This document shows, piece by piece, positions 50,749 through 62,820 of a stretch of 64,000 nucleotides of DNA. The position numbers and the translations under genes were made by a program. Origin of the DNA: Herpetospermum pedunculosum. Lineage: Eukaryota; Streptophyta; Magnoliopsida; Cucurbitales; Cucurbitaceae. Numbering within the stretch: position 1 is the first letter of the stretch; each line of letters starts with the position of its first letter. The notes under the pieces were generated by a model. That model searched no databases. It was not told the origin of the DNA and saw only the letters and a list, made by a program, of their open reading frames with translations. The stretch covers positions 53,596,555 through 53,660,554 of the forward strand of contig CM051523.1 in assembly GCA_028017165.1 (NCBI GenBank). The letters run 5' to 3'.

Positions 50749-51605
50749 TGTTGCGTGCTCAAGGTGTAAAAGAAATAAGAAATAAGAGAGAGAGAGCACT
50801 CAGAACATGCAAGCATACATGATCTTGTAGCAAGTAGTAAGTATTTTTTCATTCGTTTTCCCACAGAGATTTATTATTAGCTACTCGTGAAGTGTATTGT
50901 TAAGCAAGAATGGGTGGATTTGATGGGGTAGATTTGGTTTAATAATGCCTAATTACTAATGAGCTTGAACTTGAACGCAGGTAAAGTGAGCTTGAACGCC
51001 TCGTCGCAAACGCCTCGGCTGAAGGGTGAGAAAGGTAAGCCTTGCTTGGATGAATCCAATAAGGAGAGAAGATGAATCTTCTCTCCTTCCTATCAGATTG
51101 TCGATTCCAACAGCTGAACCTCTCAAACCAGCAGACGGAGAAGAGAAAGAAGGGGAAAGACTGTGCTGCGAAGAGACTTCTACGCTTTCGGATGATGATC
51201 AAACCTTCCTCTTTGACCTCCTCTTATAATGTTCTGCAGGTGCGATTGGGCCAAGGAGAACCATCCATCCTCAACGTCGTACTTCAAAATGGATGGAGGA
51301 GAAAGAACGAATCCCTGAAATACCGGATTGAAACAGAAAAAGGTTAGCCAACTTACGGATTTCACTTAAAACATTGCGGTTTTAGCAATGTTTCCGCAAT
51401 GCTTCCGCAATGCACAATTTTCATTCTTTTTCCTTCGTTTTTCATTTATTTTCTTTCCTTTTGCACACAAGTCCTAATTTAGCTTCCTTCTTCTAATTCT
51501 CATATATAAGCATAGGTTTAAGCTAAATCCTATCAAAAACACCTAAGAGTGTACATCTTTCTAAGATAAATAAGTCCTAAAAAGGTCACTTTTGGAGACG
51601 TAACA
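50749..51605 (-). repeat. 3' LTR of A-4, internally deleted
   Basis: Only 857 bp. Against the 5' LTR, bases equivalent to 62677-63550 (874 bp) are missing and replaced near 50965 by 14 bases that resemble the nearby GAGCTTGAAC. The half-site motif at 51372-51412 has one more 11-bp unit than the copy in the 5' LTR. Confidence 0.9.
51372..51412 (-). repeat. Half-site motif, A-4 3' LTR, outer site, four half-sites
   Basis: CATTGCG, GTTTT, AGCAATG, TTTC, CGCAATG, CTTC, CGCAATG. The 5' LTR copy (63942-63971) lacks the last 11-bp unit. Confidence 0.8.
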
Positions 51606-51618
51606 CACCCCCAAACTT
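51606..51618 (-). other. Polypurine tract of A-4
   Basis: Minus strand AAGTTTGGGGGTG abutting the deleted 3' LTR. Confidence 0.88.
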
Positions 51619-51623
51619 AAGGT

Positions 51624-51643
51624 TTTGCTCGTCCTCGAGCAAA
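51624..51643 (-). other. Terminal stem-loop of A-4
   Basis: Sense TTTGCTCG / AGGA / CGAGCAAA, perfect 8-bp stem, compensated relative to A-2. Confidence 0.65.
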
Positions 51644-52401
51644 CTAAGGACTTACTTAGGCTGCTGTTTTATCCTCTTCAACCACTTGCTGACTCCCCTA
51701 AATTCCTATCTATAGTAGTGTTGTCCTGTGACACACTTCTAAGTTTACAACTACCCTCTTATTTTGCTTCTTCTGACTTCGCACGCCTAATACTCCTGCT
51801 GTTTTATTAACTCCCTACGACTGATCTACTTGCTTCTGTCAATTCGTGCAGCTATCCCTAAGGTTTCAAATTCTACCTAGCTTTACCCCAGACTCAGTAC
51901 ATGCTTCTAGTTTTTACTTTTTAGCTACCTAGGATTCCTTAGAGTCATGCCAGTCTTAGTATTAACAGTGACAGTAGTACATTTAGAGAACAACCTAAAC
52001 CCTGGCATCACTACATTGGACATACATTCATCTCCCTAAACAACCCTACAAGCTACAACTTTGTGCTCAGCTAATTGAGGATCAGAGTTCTTTTTATTCA
52101 GGACACCCAAGCCACAAAGTTGCAACTCCTAGGTATACATTCTTCTTTCCTATTTCTTCCTTTTTTCTTTCTTACTTTGGTGGAGCCTCTCCTTGGGTTG
52201 TCTTTTGATGCAATGCCACTTGTGGGTTACACACTTGGCACTGATTACTCAGCAACCTAAGAGAGACACCCCTCTTTATTCTATTTTTCATTTTTTTTTT
52301 TTCAGCTCATCATTTTTTTGTCAAGGAGAAGAAGAATGCTTATGCTTTAAGGGAGAGAGGAATGTTCCTAGGCCTAGGGTGGCCTCCCCCAAACTTAAAC
52401 T

Positions 52402-52421
52402 ACTCATTGTCCCCAATGAGT
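52402..52421 (-). other. CATTG stem-loop of A-4
   Basis: Stem unchanged in this old copy. Confidence 0.75.
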
Positions 52422-52750
52422 GTCTGAGGTGGCACACCCCCAAACTTGTCCTAGAAGCATCTAGTCTAAGGTAAAACAAAGAGAATCTAAAAGCCCTAGG
52501 CATAGACAGAAAATTAAAAGCAAACATCACAGCAGCAGAAATTCATAAAAACAGGCAGGTAAGGACTTAAAGCTATGCATGCTGAGCACTTTTAAGAGGT
52601 TAATTTAAACTATCAAAGGTGTCCTATGACACTCATCCAGCATGCTTTTAGATAGGCTATATAAGGTAGTCCAGATAGCAGCAAAAGACAAAATTTAAAC
52701 AGAACCAGCCTAGCTAAACAGTCAGTCAAAAACATGCATTTACTAATAAA

Positions 52751-52780
52751 AATTGCGGATTCCGCAATTATTTCGCAATG
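52751..52780 (-). repeat. Half-site motif, A-4 3' region
   Basis: AATTGCG, GATTC, CGCAATT, ATTT, CGCAATG. Confidence 0.85.
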
Positions 52781-53056
52781 GATACAGGGCAGATATATCA
52801 GTGATTAAGGCCCCTATGCATGCTCTTTCCAGTCATTTAAGCTATACAAAAAAGGAAACTAAACTAATCTACCTATTCATATACCATCAGACTACACTAA
52901 ACAACCTTAAACACTAAAACTAAAGAACTAAAACAGATCAAAATTTAACTCAAGACAGCAGAATTCACATGGTTCAACAAAAAGCAGTTTGATTATTATT
53001 TTTTCTTTTTCTTTAAGGGAACAGCAATACTCCCTGGAGTGCTTCTCAACTAGCAC

Positions 53057-53678
53057 TCAGATGTCCTCATCATCATCATCCCTTCTTGGTCTTGGAGCCG
53101 CCCATGGTGTCAGTAGGTCCGTGGGGAATTCAGGAAAGATGCAGCCCAATTGGTCTGCAACATCTTTATCCCGTGCCTGCGCATATGTGGCCCATTGAGC
53201 CATCTTCTTCTGCAAATCCATCAGGCAGGCCATGGACAGGGACTGAGCAGCAGCCAGGCCATCCAGCTCGAACTCCATGTTCCCCTTCCTTCGCATCCTC
53301 AAGGCAGTAGGCAACTCCAAGTGCCCCGTGTAGGCCAGCTGCCTTTCCATCCGCTCGATTCGTACCCCTGCACGTAAGCAGAGCTTAGTAATTGTATTAG
53401 GAAAGAAAAGTGGACCCTTACCCTTTTTGGCGCAGTAAGCGATTGAGGCTGCAATGACCTCGCCAACGTTGATTGTGAGGCCTCTCATGATCGCATAGAC
53501 CAGCAGCGATCTGCCTTGGTTGATGGTGGTCTCGTGGGTCACTGGGGACAGCTTCCTCCGCACGAAGGAAACCCAGACAGCCGCCTTGGCTGTGAGGGTA
53601 GCACTCATCAGGGTGTGCTTCCCATTGCGTGAAACTGTCCACGCTGCCTCAGGTTGGCCAATGATTCGAAGTGCTTCC
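53057..53678 (-). pseudogene. A-4 accessory ORF, 3' part
   Basis: C-terminal third of the aORF domain (ALRIIGQPEAAWTVSRNGKHTLMSATLTAKAAVWVSFVRRKLSP ... RRDDDDEDI). It is open and in frame with 55234-56390 once the solo LTR and one CTTCC are removed: together 593 codons including the stop. Confidence 0.88.
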
Positions 53679-55228
53679 TGCTGGGCGGATTTTTGAATAT
53701 CCACTTAATCTCAAGCTGTCGAGGCTTGCCAAAATACGATTTATAAAGCCTATGACCAAGGCTTTGCAGCCAGTGGTAACAGGGTCGATCCAAGGAATAG
53801 GAAAATTGAATTTACTAGTGAAATTGGGATTTAATTGATTAATTGGTAACGGGGGGTTTTAGCATGCAAAGGGGAAATAATGAAAAAGCTAACGAAGAAA
53901 GAATAATAAGAAGAGAACGTGTGTACGGTTTGGGAGTCTCGGGATCAATTGCTAAACAAATTCAGTTTATCATTTAATTCTAATAACATGGAATTCAGTT
54001 TACTGAACACGCGGACGACTACCAGAGAAGCCCCAAAGTAGCCGACTCCATGGATTTTAATTAGACCACACAGTTCTAATTACACGTTATCTAAGCCTAC
54101 ATCAAGGTGATCAGCCCCAAGGTAAATTTAGACAGTCACTAGCTAACCGCGACGAACATTCGAGCGTGAATTCTAATTGCTAGTAGATTGCCCGCAAACG
54201 CCGTATGCAATCAACAATTATCCAACCCGACCCGATACTTCGATTTAATTCTATCTACCTGTGTTACTTAGTCGAGCAGTGAGAGGCACGGCATCGCTAC
54301 TCCTTAACATACACAACATGCGAAACTACTCGAGTGTCAATCGGCGTATTTTAACATGCGCGTTGGATTAAGCAAAGTAGATAGATGCAAAGTAAACAGA
54401 ACCAATATGCATATCAAAACTCAGATTATCAAAACCAAATATGTTTAACAAAATCGCCCTAAACTAATCCCAAACCGTCACCCTTACCTTAGCCGCTCAT
54501 GGCGCGGTTTGTCAATTACGCTCCAACAACGACCACGGAAAGATTCATCAACGTATTACAATGAAGGTGGAGCTCACTAGCATGCCAACAATGGCGGAGC
54601 TCCACGAAAAATAGAGAGAAAACGAGGAAGAAGAAGATGAAGAAGAGCAAAATCCGTAATGAAGAACTCCCCAAAAATGTGCAGAAAATCGTCTTTTAGC
54701 TGCTGTAATCGTCGCAGCGTCGAGACGCTAGGGCCAGCGTCTCGACGCTGTGCCCTAAGTTTTCCGCGCGCGCGCTCGCGATGGCGTCGCGACGCAAGGC
54801 CAGCGTCGCGACGCTGGCCCGATAAAATTCCTGCGCGCGCCTCCTCCGGAGCGTCTCGACGCCAAGCAGGGTCTCGACGCCAGGGCAGCGTCGAGCGAGC
54901 GTCTCGACGCTATCACTCGACGCTTGCTCTCGGGTTTTTCCAGCGTCGAGCCAGCGTCTCGACGCTATAGCTCGACGCTGGCTCTCGGGTTTGGGGCTGA
55001 AGCTTTGCCTCTCCAAGGCAGTTTTGGCCTGTTTCTTCACGGAACAAGTTCCCCTCTTCCCGATGCATTCCCGGGGCGCTAAAACTCTGCTTTAAGCACT
55101 CGAACATGCCCAACGGACGCACGAGCTCTTTGCCGCTTTTCTCCTACAAAAGAGATATATTTAATCAATTGAAAGCGGACTTTAGCTATAATTAGGAAGT
55201 ATTTAATAGCTCCAAAATGGAGTTATCA
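53679..55228 (-). mobile_element. Family B solo LTR inside the aORF of A-4
   Basis: A 1,550-bp reverse-complement copy of the family-B LTR without internal sequence, flanked by the 5-bp target duplication CTTCC (53674-53678 and 55229-55233). It reads as TGATAACTCC... on the minus strand, ending in TCCGCCCAGCA. The pair of target duplications around one LTR is the mark of LTR-LTR recombination that removed the body of the element. It contains the GCGTCGAGACGC near-palindrome cluster and the splice-donor consensus found in B-1. Confidence 0.93.
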
Positions 55229-56390
55229 CTTCCTCCAGGACAGCTTCTGTTGGCTCATCAACGATCCTGGCATAGTCAGTGTGCTTTTGCCCCTTGAGGC
55301 CATAGGCTTCATTGATTGCCTTCGCTGAGAAATCTACCTCGACTCCTCTGACCACAGATAGGCCATCCTCAGGGTTCATCAAATTGGCGTAAAACTCATA
55401 CACCATGCTGGAGTAGGCGGGGATGGGCGGTCTACACAGCTCCTCCCAGCCGTGATTGGTGATCCCTGCGCGCAAGAATTGCGGCAGGTCTGCGAGCGCG
55501 TCGAGGAATCCTTTCTCGTGCAGCAGGTCCCTCTTCCTCAGCTCAGTGCCCTTTGATTCTGCATCAGAGGAGACATACCTCACAGATTGAGGCTCATCTT
55601 CGGGGTACAGCTTGGCTTTCCCCTTGTCTTTTGGTTTGGCTGATTCCACAGCCTCGATCTTAAGCTTCTTTGGGGATGGCTCACCACTATCCTTCTGTGA
55701 CGAAGGCTTACCCCTGGCTTTCTTTTTCTTGGACTTCTTCGAAGCCTTTGACCGTTTGGCTTTGACAACCTTGGGGGCTTTCTTTCTCAGTCTCGCCTTG
55801 GTGGTGATCTGTTGGAGGCAATCCCCCAACGTCTCGTCCATTGAATCATCCCTCTCTGCAGGGCTGTCGGGGCTGACTTCCCTTAAAGGAGAGAAGACCT
55901 CCTCTTCTTCAGCCTCTTCACCACCCAGCGCCGATTCTTGATGCTCTTCTTCTGGGATTTCAGTTTTAGGCGTCTGGGAGATGGGTGAGGCTTCAGGGCT
56001 CTGCAGTGGTGGAGTCTTTTCAGAGCTCTGTGGCGACGGTGACGGTTCAGGGCTTCGCGCCGGTGGAGATGGCGAATGGCTTTGTATGGCCGTCTGGTAG
56101 GATGGACGGCCACTCTTTCGACTCTCCACAGAGGGAGTCTTCTTCTTGATTGCTGCATCAGCCACAGCCATACTCCACTTGCGTTTCTCGGGCGTTCCTG
56201 CTGGTTCAGAGGGTCCAGCAGGGATCTCCGTAACCACCTTCCACTTCTTCCTGCGGACAGGCAGCTTGGGGAGTCGTTCAGTGCGCGCAGCCTCAGCATC
56301 TGCCAAGGCGAGGAGTGCTTCCCTCGCAGCAATTTCAGCGTCGTCAGCCTTCTTCTTGGATGCAGATCTCTCAGCTCTCGTTAGCACCAT
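55229..56390 (-). pseudogene. A-4 accessory ORF, 5' part
   Basis: Starts at ATG 56390 (MVLTRAERSASKKK). Ser/Pro-rich N-terminal region, Lys-rich run (KARLRKKAPKVVKAKRSKASKKSKKKKARGK), then the conserved domain up to RIVDEPTEAVLEE, where the solo LTR enters. That this frame stayed open while gag-pol of the same copy collected many lesions is notable. Upstream in-frame residues before the ATG are leader. Confidence 0.88.
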
Positions 56391-56843
56391 GGTGGAATCG
56401 TAGGACTCTGGAAAGAGGAATTGCAGATGAAGAGGGAGAGAAATTTCTTGGAGTTCAGAGAATGGGGGAAGCGTACTGGCCACGGCGCATCTAACGGCTA
56501 TTTGTACAGAAAAAATCCCAACGGCTATTTTCGTTGTGGATCCTGCAAATCCAGCGCAATTTTAGTGACCGTTGGAGATTTTTCCGTTTCAAATGCTAAT
56601 ATCTCCTCAACGTAATCTTTGATTCGGTCCCATATCTTCCCTGATTCTTTTATCCTAAATTCATCTCCTTGATTCCCTCTGTTGATTTCCTACAAAAACA
56701 TACAAGATAAACAACAAAATCGTAATTAAAATCTCACTCAAACATTCACAAATAATAACCGAAAAGACAACAAAAAATAAACTAAGGCAAAAAGCCTCGA
56801 ATGGACGAGCACAGTAATCACTCGTCCTCTCTCGATTTTATTT
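56391..56843 (-). other. A-4 pol-aORF spacer
   Basis: 453 bp, AT-rich, with the half-site motif at 56532-56561 and, in sense, a TTTTTGTAGGAAATC acceptor-like site near 56691. Confidence 0.7.
56532..56561 (-). repeat. Half-site motif, A-4 pol-aORF spacer
   Basis: CGTTGTG, GATCC, TGCAAAT, CCAG, CGCAATT; weak outer half-site, exact spacing. Confidence 0.65.
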
Positions 56844-58190
56844 TCACGTTTCAGTCAAGAGGAAGGCCGAGAGAGTCTTCACATCTCCTTCCTCATAATA
56901 ATGCTTCAATCGTGCTCCATTAACCATGAACGGTTGCCCTTGCTGCAGGTTCCTAATCTCGATTGCACCATGAACAAACACGTTAGTTATCACAAAAGGA
57001 CCTGACCATCTGGACTTAAGTTTGCCTGGAAATAATCTCAACCGTGAGTTAAATAATAAGACAAGCTGGCCTTTCTTAAAGTCCTTAATCCTAAGTCTAC
57101 TGTCGTGCCAAATCTTGGTCTTTTCCTTATACATTTTAGCATTTTCATAGGACATATGTCTAAGCTCATCAAGCTCATGTAATTGCAAAGACCGCAACGT
57201 TCCCGCATCGGTCACGCAATAATTCAACTCTTTTAGGGCCCAAAATGCTTTAATTTCCAATTCGAATGGTAAGTGACATGCTTTGCCATACACAAGTCTA
57301 TAAGGAGACATACCTAGGGGTGTCTTATATGCAGTCCTATATGCCCAAAGTGCATCCTCGAGTTTAAACGACCAATCTTTTCTATTGGGTTTGACCACCT
57401 TTTCGAGTATGTTTTTAATCTCCCTATTTGAAATTTCAGCTTGTCCATTCGAATGTGGGTGATAAGGGGTGGCTACTCTATGTCTAACATTATATTTAGC
57501 CAACACTTTTTCCATTGCCTTATTAATAAAGTGTGTCCCTTCATCACGAATTATAGCACGAGGTGTACCAAACCTAGTAAAGATATGCCTATTAAGGAAC
57601 TTAATGACTGTTTTGGCATCATTATTTGGACATGCTATGGCCTCTACCCACTTAGACACATAGTCTACAGCTACAAGTATGTAAAGGTTACCTGATGATG
57701 GGGGAAATGGCCCCACGAAGTCAATGCCCCACACATCAAAGAGCTCCAACTCTAAGATGTAAGTGAGAGGCATCTCATCCTTTCAACTAAGGTTACCTGT
57801 TCTCTGGCATTCATCACAGCTGTGGGCGTATTTGTGGGCATCCTTGAAGATTGTGGGCCAATAGTAACCACTCTGGAACACCTTTGCAGCTGTTCTTTGG
57901 CCACCAAAGTGTCCACCATAGGGGGCTGTATGGCAGTGCTACAGCACAGACTTCGCCTCAGCAGCTGACACACACTTCCTCAGCAAACCATCTGCACATG
58001 TCTTGTAAAGTGTAGGATCATCCCATATGAACTTCCTAGCTTCATGCAGGAACCTCTTCTTTTCTTGTCCTCCCTTGAAAGTTGGTAGTACCTGCGATGC
58101 AAGGAAGTTAGCAATGTCAGCAAACCAAGGTTCCTCATCGTTATCACGATGTGCTAAAACAAAGACATGCTCATCGATAAAAGCATCAGA

Positions 58191-58231
58191 AATTGCAGTT
58201 TTCGCAATGTTATCGCAATTATGTTGCAATC
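58191..58231 (-). repeat. Half-site motif inside A-4 pol
   Basis: AATTGCA, GTTTT, CGCAATG, TTAT, CGCAATT, ATGT, TGCAATC; spacing kept in a dead pol gene. Confidence 0.8.
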
Positions 58232-61200
58232 TAGAAAGATGATCCGCAACCACATTTTCACATCCTTTCTTAACTCTAATGTCTAGATCAAATTCCTGCA
58301 GCAACAACACCCATCTAATCAACCTAGGCTTAGCATCAGCCTTCCTCATAAGGTACTTTAGTGCAGAGTGATCTGTATACACGATTGTTCTAGTGCCTAC
58401 AATGTAATTCCTAAATTTCTCACAGGCAAACACTACAGCTAGCATCTCCTTCTCAGTGGTTGTGTAAATACATTGTGCCTCATTAAGTGTCTGACTAGCA
58501 TAGTATACAGGGTGTGTTAGTTTGTCAATCTTTTGTCCTAGCATAACCCCTACAGCATAGTCACTAGCATCACATAACATCTCAAAGGGGAGGTCCCAAT
58601 TTGGCCCTACTATAATAGGTGCTTTGACTAGTGCTTCCTTAAGGGCTTTCCAGGCTAAAAAACATTCTTTAGAGAAGATGAATGGTTTGTTTAGCTCTAG
58701 AAGCTTACACAAGGGCTTGGAGATCTTAGAAAAATTCTTAATGAACCTTCTATAGAAGCCTGCGTGTCCTAAGAAACTTCTAATGGCTTTTACATTCTGA
58801 GGTTCCACCAACTTCTCAATGATTTCAATTTTGGCCCTATCGACCGCCACTCCTGCTCTAGACACTCTATGACCTAGGACTATCCCTTCTTCCACCATGA
58901 AGTGGCACTTTTCCCAATTAAGGACTAGGTTGGTCTCCTCACACCTAGCCAGGACTTGTCCTAAGTTCTCTAAACAGTTTGTAAATGAATCACCAAAGAC
59001 TGAGAAGTCATCCATAAATATCTCTATCATGGATTCATCTAAGTCAGAGAAGATTGCCAACATGCACCTTTGGAATGTTGCCGGTGCATTGCATAAGCCA
59101 AAAGGCATTCTGCGAAAGGCAAATGTTCCAAAAGGGCAAGTGAAGGTGGTCTTCTCCTGGTCCTTAGGGTCTATAGTGATTTGGTTATATCCTGAATAAC
59201 CATCTAGAAAACAGTAGTAGGCTCTACCAGCTATCCTATCTAACATCTGGTCAATAAATGGTAGAGGGAAGTGGTCTTTTTTTGTTTCCTTATTCAACTT
59301 CATATAATCCATGCAAACTCTCCATCATGTAATAGTTCTGGTTGGAATCAGTTCATTGCTCTCATTTACTACTACAGTCATCCCCCCCTTCTTAGGTACA
59401 CATTGTATAGGACTCACCCACTGACTACTATTTATAGGGAAGATCACACCTGCATCTAACCACTTTATGATTTCTTTTTTAACTACCTCTTTCATAGAGG
59501 GGTTCAGCCTACGTTGGTGATCTACTCGGGGTGTATGTTCTTCCTCTAGTATAATCTTATGCATGCAGTAAGAAGGGCTAATGCCTCTAATGTCAGCAAT
59601 AGTCCATGCAATAGCCTTTTTATGCTGCTTAAGTAATAATATCAGTTCAACCTCATGCTTCTCACTTAATTTAGATGAAATAATCACAGGCAGAGTATCA
59701 TTACTTCCTAGATATGCATATTTGAGGTGAGTGGGTAAAGGCTTCAATTCTAAGACAGGTGGATGCTCAATGGATGGTTTTAAAGAATTCATGGATCTGT
59801 TAGTCAGGTCTTTATTCATACAAACATGCTGTGGTTTATCTACAGGTATATCCATTATCTCAGAAACGTTCAAATCAGTTAAGTCTAATTGTACATATTT
59901 ATTAGCATGCTTAGTTAATAATTCATGCTCCAGCTGTTCTTCCATTAGTGAATTTACAATGTCCATGCTAGCACAAGATTCAGAGTCAGAGGGGTACCTT
60001 AAGGCTTTATAAACACTAAATTTAACCTCCTCATCATGAACCCTCATAGTGAGCTCACCTTTCTGGACATCTATCAGGGCCCTACCTGTGGCTAGAAATG
60101 GTCTGCCTAATAGGATGGGGACCTCCTTGTCTGCTTCGTAATCCAGGATGATGAAATCTGCAAGGAAAATAAACTTGTCAACCTTTACAAGAATATCCTC
60201 AATCTTACCCTCAGGGTATGCTATGGATCTGTCTGCAAGTTGTAAAGTGACAGTGGTTGGACGTGCTTCCCCTATTCCTAGCTGGCGGAATAGTGATAGG
60301 GGCATGAGGTTTATGCTGGCTCCCAGGTCACAAAGAGCTCTGCCCACGTGCTTGCCTCCTAGCTCTACTGGTAAGGTGAAGGAACCAGGATCCTTCTCCT
60401 TCATTGGTAGCTTGTTCTGGAGTATGGCACTGCACTCCTCAGTGAGATTCACTGTTTCAAATTCACCAATTATTTTTTTGTTAGTGATTATATACTTTAA
60501 AAACTTAACATAAGAGGGCATAGACTGTAAAACTTCTACAAAAGGAATATTAACATGCACTTGCTTAAGAATTTCTAAAAATTTATTAAAGTGCACTTCC
60601 TGTTCTTGTTTTTCTTTAGCCTTCGAGGAAATGGAGGTGGTGGCACATATGCAGGCACTTCAGGTCGCCTCAGGATAGGTGGAGGCCTTGGAATTTCTTC
60701 TATCTCTTCTATGATTGGCTCCAGCCTTGCTCCTGATGTGCTTGGTGATGGTTGACCTTGGTTTGGCAGAGACTCCAGTGGAGCACTAGACTCATTGTTC
60801 TCTACTCTCTTTGGGGCTTCTTTTGTGTTGCTCACCAATGGTCTCCCACTTCTGAGTTCAATTGCTTGAACTTGCTCTTTTCCATCTCTCCTTGGCACCT
60901 CAGTGTCAGCAGGTAGTCTACCTTGGGGCCTATTTTTGAGTTCATTGGCTAGTTGCCCTATTTGGTTCTCTAGGCTCCTGAGGGTAGCTTGCTGGCTTTG
61001 TAGAGTAGCATCATTCTTGGCGATGTACTCTTTGAGTAGATTTTCTACAGATGACCCTACTGGTTGGTTGTATGGTTTTTGATACATGGATTGGTTATGT
61101 TGGGGAGTGAAACCAGGTGTTCCACTCGTTCTTGGTTGGTTAGGAGCTTGGTTAGTATTTTGCTGGCCACCCCATGAAAGGTTTGGGTGGTTCCTCAAAC

Positions 61201-62189
61201 CAGGATTGTAGGTGTTAGAATAGGGGTTGTTCCTAGGCTGCTGTTGGCTTCCAACATAGCAGACTGAGGCTGGATTCCCAGGGCAGTATTCATACAGGTG
61301 CCCTTCCCCACAGAATCCATAGATAAGTGTCTCACCTTGACTTGGTTGTGTGCCCATTGACATGGTTGTGGCGGTGTTGACACTAGTTTGGAGATTGGCT
61401 TGAGCCATTTGTTTGACTAGGTTGGTCAGGGCGCTTATTTGGCTACTCATGGCATTGAGTGCGTCCTTATTTTGAGCTCTACTTGGCTCGATTTGATCAT
61501 CTGACCACCTACAGTGAGATGCTGAGATCTTCTCCAAGATCTCATAGGCTTCGTTATAACTCTTGGACAGCATGGAACCTCCAGCAGATGAATTTAACAC
61601 TTGTCTGGTGCTGGGGTTGCATCATTTGAAAAAGACCTCTATTTGGATACACCATGGGATGCCATGGTGTGGACATTTAAGAAGAAGGTCCTTGAACCTT
61701 GTCCAAGCTTCGTGAAGGGACTCATTTTCATCACGAAAGGTAGAATTCCTATCAGGTGGGAAATATTTAACTAGGAATTTCTCTGCCAAGTCTGTCCAAT
61801 TGAGGACTGATCCAGAGGGTAATGAGTTTAACCATGTCTTCGCTTTGTCCCTCAATGAGTAAGGGAAGAGGTAGAGCCTCAAGGCTTGTTGGGAAACTCC
61901 AGGGATGATGAAGGTATCACTAACTCCTAGGAAGTTTCTAAGATGGTTGTGGGGGTCCTCATTTTCCACTCCAAAGAATTGTCCCACAGTGGACAACATT
62001 TGGAACATCACTGGCTTTAACTCGAATGAGTTGGCAGTAATTTCAGGGCGGATTATGCTGGGGTTCAGCTCCCCAGGCATAGGTACTAGGTAGGAAAGAA
62101 TGGCACTATCCTTATCATTCGCTATTTCGATGGGATTGCGAGTGGTAGGTACCGGATTTGGGACTGGTCTGTCCATTTCTTCTTGGTAG

Positions 62190-62219
62190 AATTGCGGAGG
62201 AACTGCGGTTTCCACAATT
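62190..62219 (+). repeat. Half-site motif inside A-4 gag, inverted orientation
   Basis: Plus strand AATTGCG, GAGG, AACTGCG, GTTTC, CACAATT. Relative to the element it points opposite to the other copies. It lies in an extra segment absent from the gag of A-2 and A-3. Confidence 0.8.
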
Positions 62220-62438
62220 ATTGGAGGTATAGAGGGTTGGTTAAAGAGACGTTTCTTGGCTCTATTTCTGGCCCTAAATAATCTCTCAGGCTAAGGATTG
62301 AACTCTAGATCACTACTTGAAGGCTCATTCATAAACTAACCCAATGGTACCTGCAAAAGAAATGAGAAAAAGATCAATTCCAATGGATATTAAACTTTGT
62401 GTTTCAAACTTAACAAACTTCGTTTTCGCTAAACTATG

Positions 62439-62456
62439 TCCCCGGCAGCGGCGCCA
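62439..62456 (-). other. Primer-binding site of A-4
   Basis: Minus strand TGGCGCCGCTGCCGGGGA, as in A-2 and A-3. Confidence 0.9.
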
Positions 62457-62790
62457 AAAACTTGTTGCGTGCTCAAGGTGTAAAAGAAATAAGAAATAAG
62501 AGAGAGAGAGCACTCAGAACATGCAAGCATACATGATCTTGTAGCAAGTAGTAAGTATTTTTTCATTCATTTTCCCACAGAGACTTATTATTAGTTACTC
62601 GCGAAGTGTGTTGTTAAGCAAGAATGGGTGGATTTGATAGGGTAAATTTGGTTTTTAATTGCCTAATTACTAATGAATATATTAAGGATAGCAACATGAA
62701 CAAGTGCAAGTAAATGATAAACTTAAATGTAAAGAGAAGAGAATGATAAACGAAGAGAAAAATGGCTAAGCAGAATTTTAAACTTAATAG

Positions 62791-62820
62791 AATTGCGAGA
62801 ACAGCAATTCTACCGCAATG
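62791..62820 (-). repeat. Half-site motif, A-4 5' LTR, inner site
   Basis: AATTGCG, AGAAC, AGCAATT, CTAC, CGCAATG. Confidence 0.8.

Larger units (their letters stand above)
51606..53056 (-). other. A-4 3' non-coding region
   Basis: 1.45 kb; keeps the half-site motif (52751-52780), TATATAAGG (52658-52666), stem-loop (52402-52421), terminal stem-loop (51624-51643, here a perfect 8-bp stem) and polypurine tract in spite of the age of the element. Confidence 0.8.
56844..62332 (-). pseudogene. gag-pol: A-4 gag-pol, multiply broken
   Basis: Starts MNEPSSSDLEFNP at 62332. Lesions seen in sense order: TAG at 62291-62293 (codon 14), loss of about nine codons near 61730 (STFRD-ENESLHEAW), TGA after IEVFFK (about 61619-61621), a one-base frameshift near 60610 after FPRRLKK, TGA at about 59322 (TIT-WRV), TAG near 57940 (in CHT of the integrase finger) and TGA near 57783. 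The zinc knuckle has lost its first Cys (YGFCGEGHLYEYC). RT keeps FMDD and integrase keeps its DDE motifs, but no functional product is possible. Half-site motifs are embedded in gag (62190-62219) and pol (58191-58231). Confidence 0.9.
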
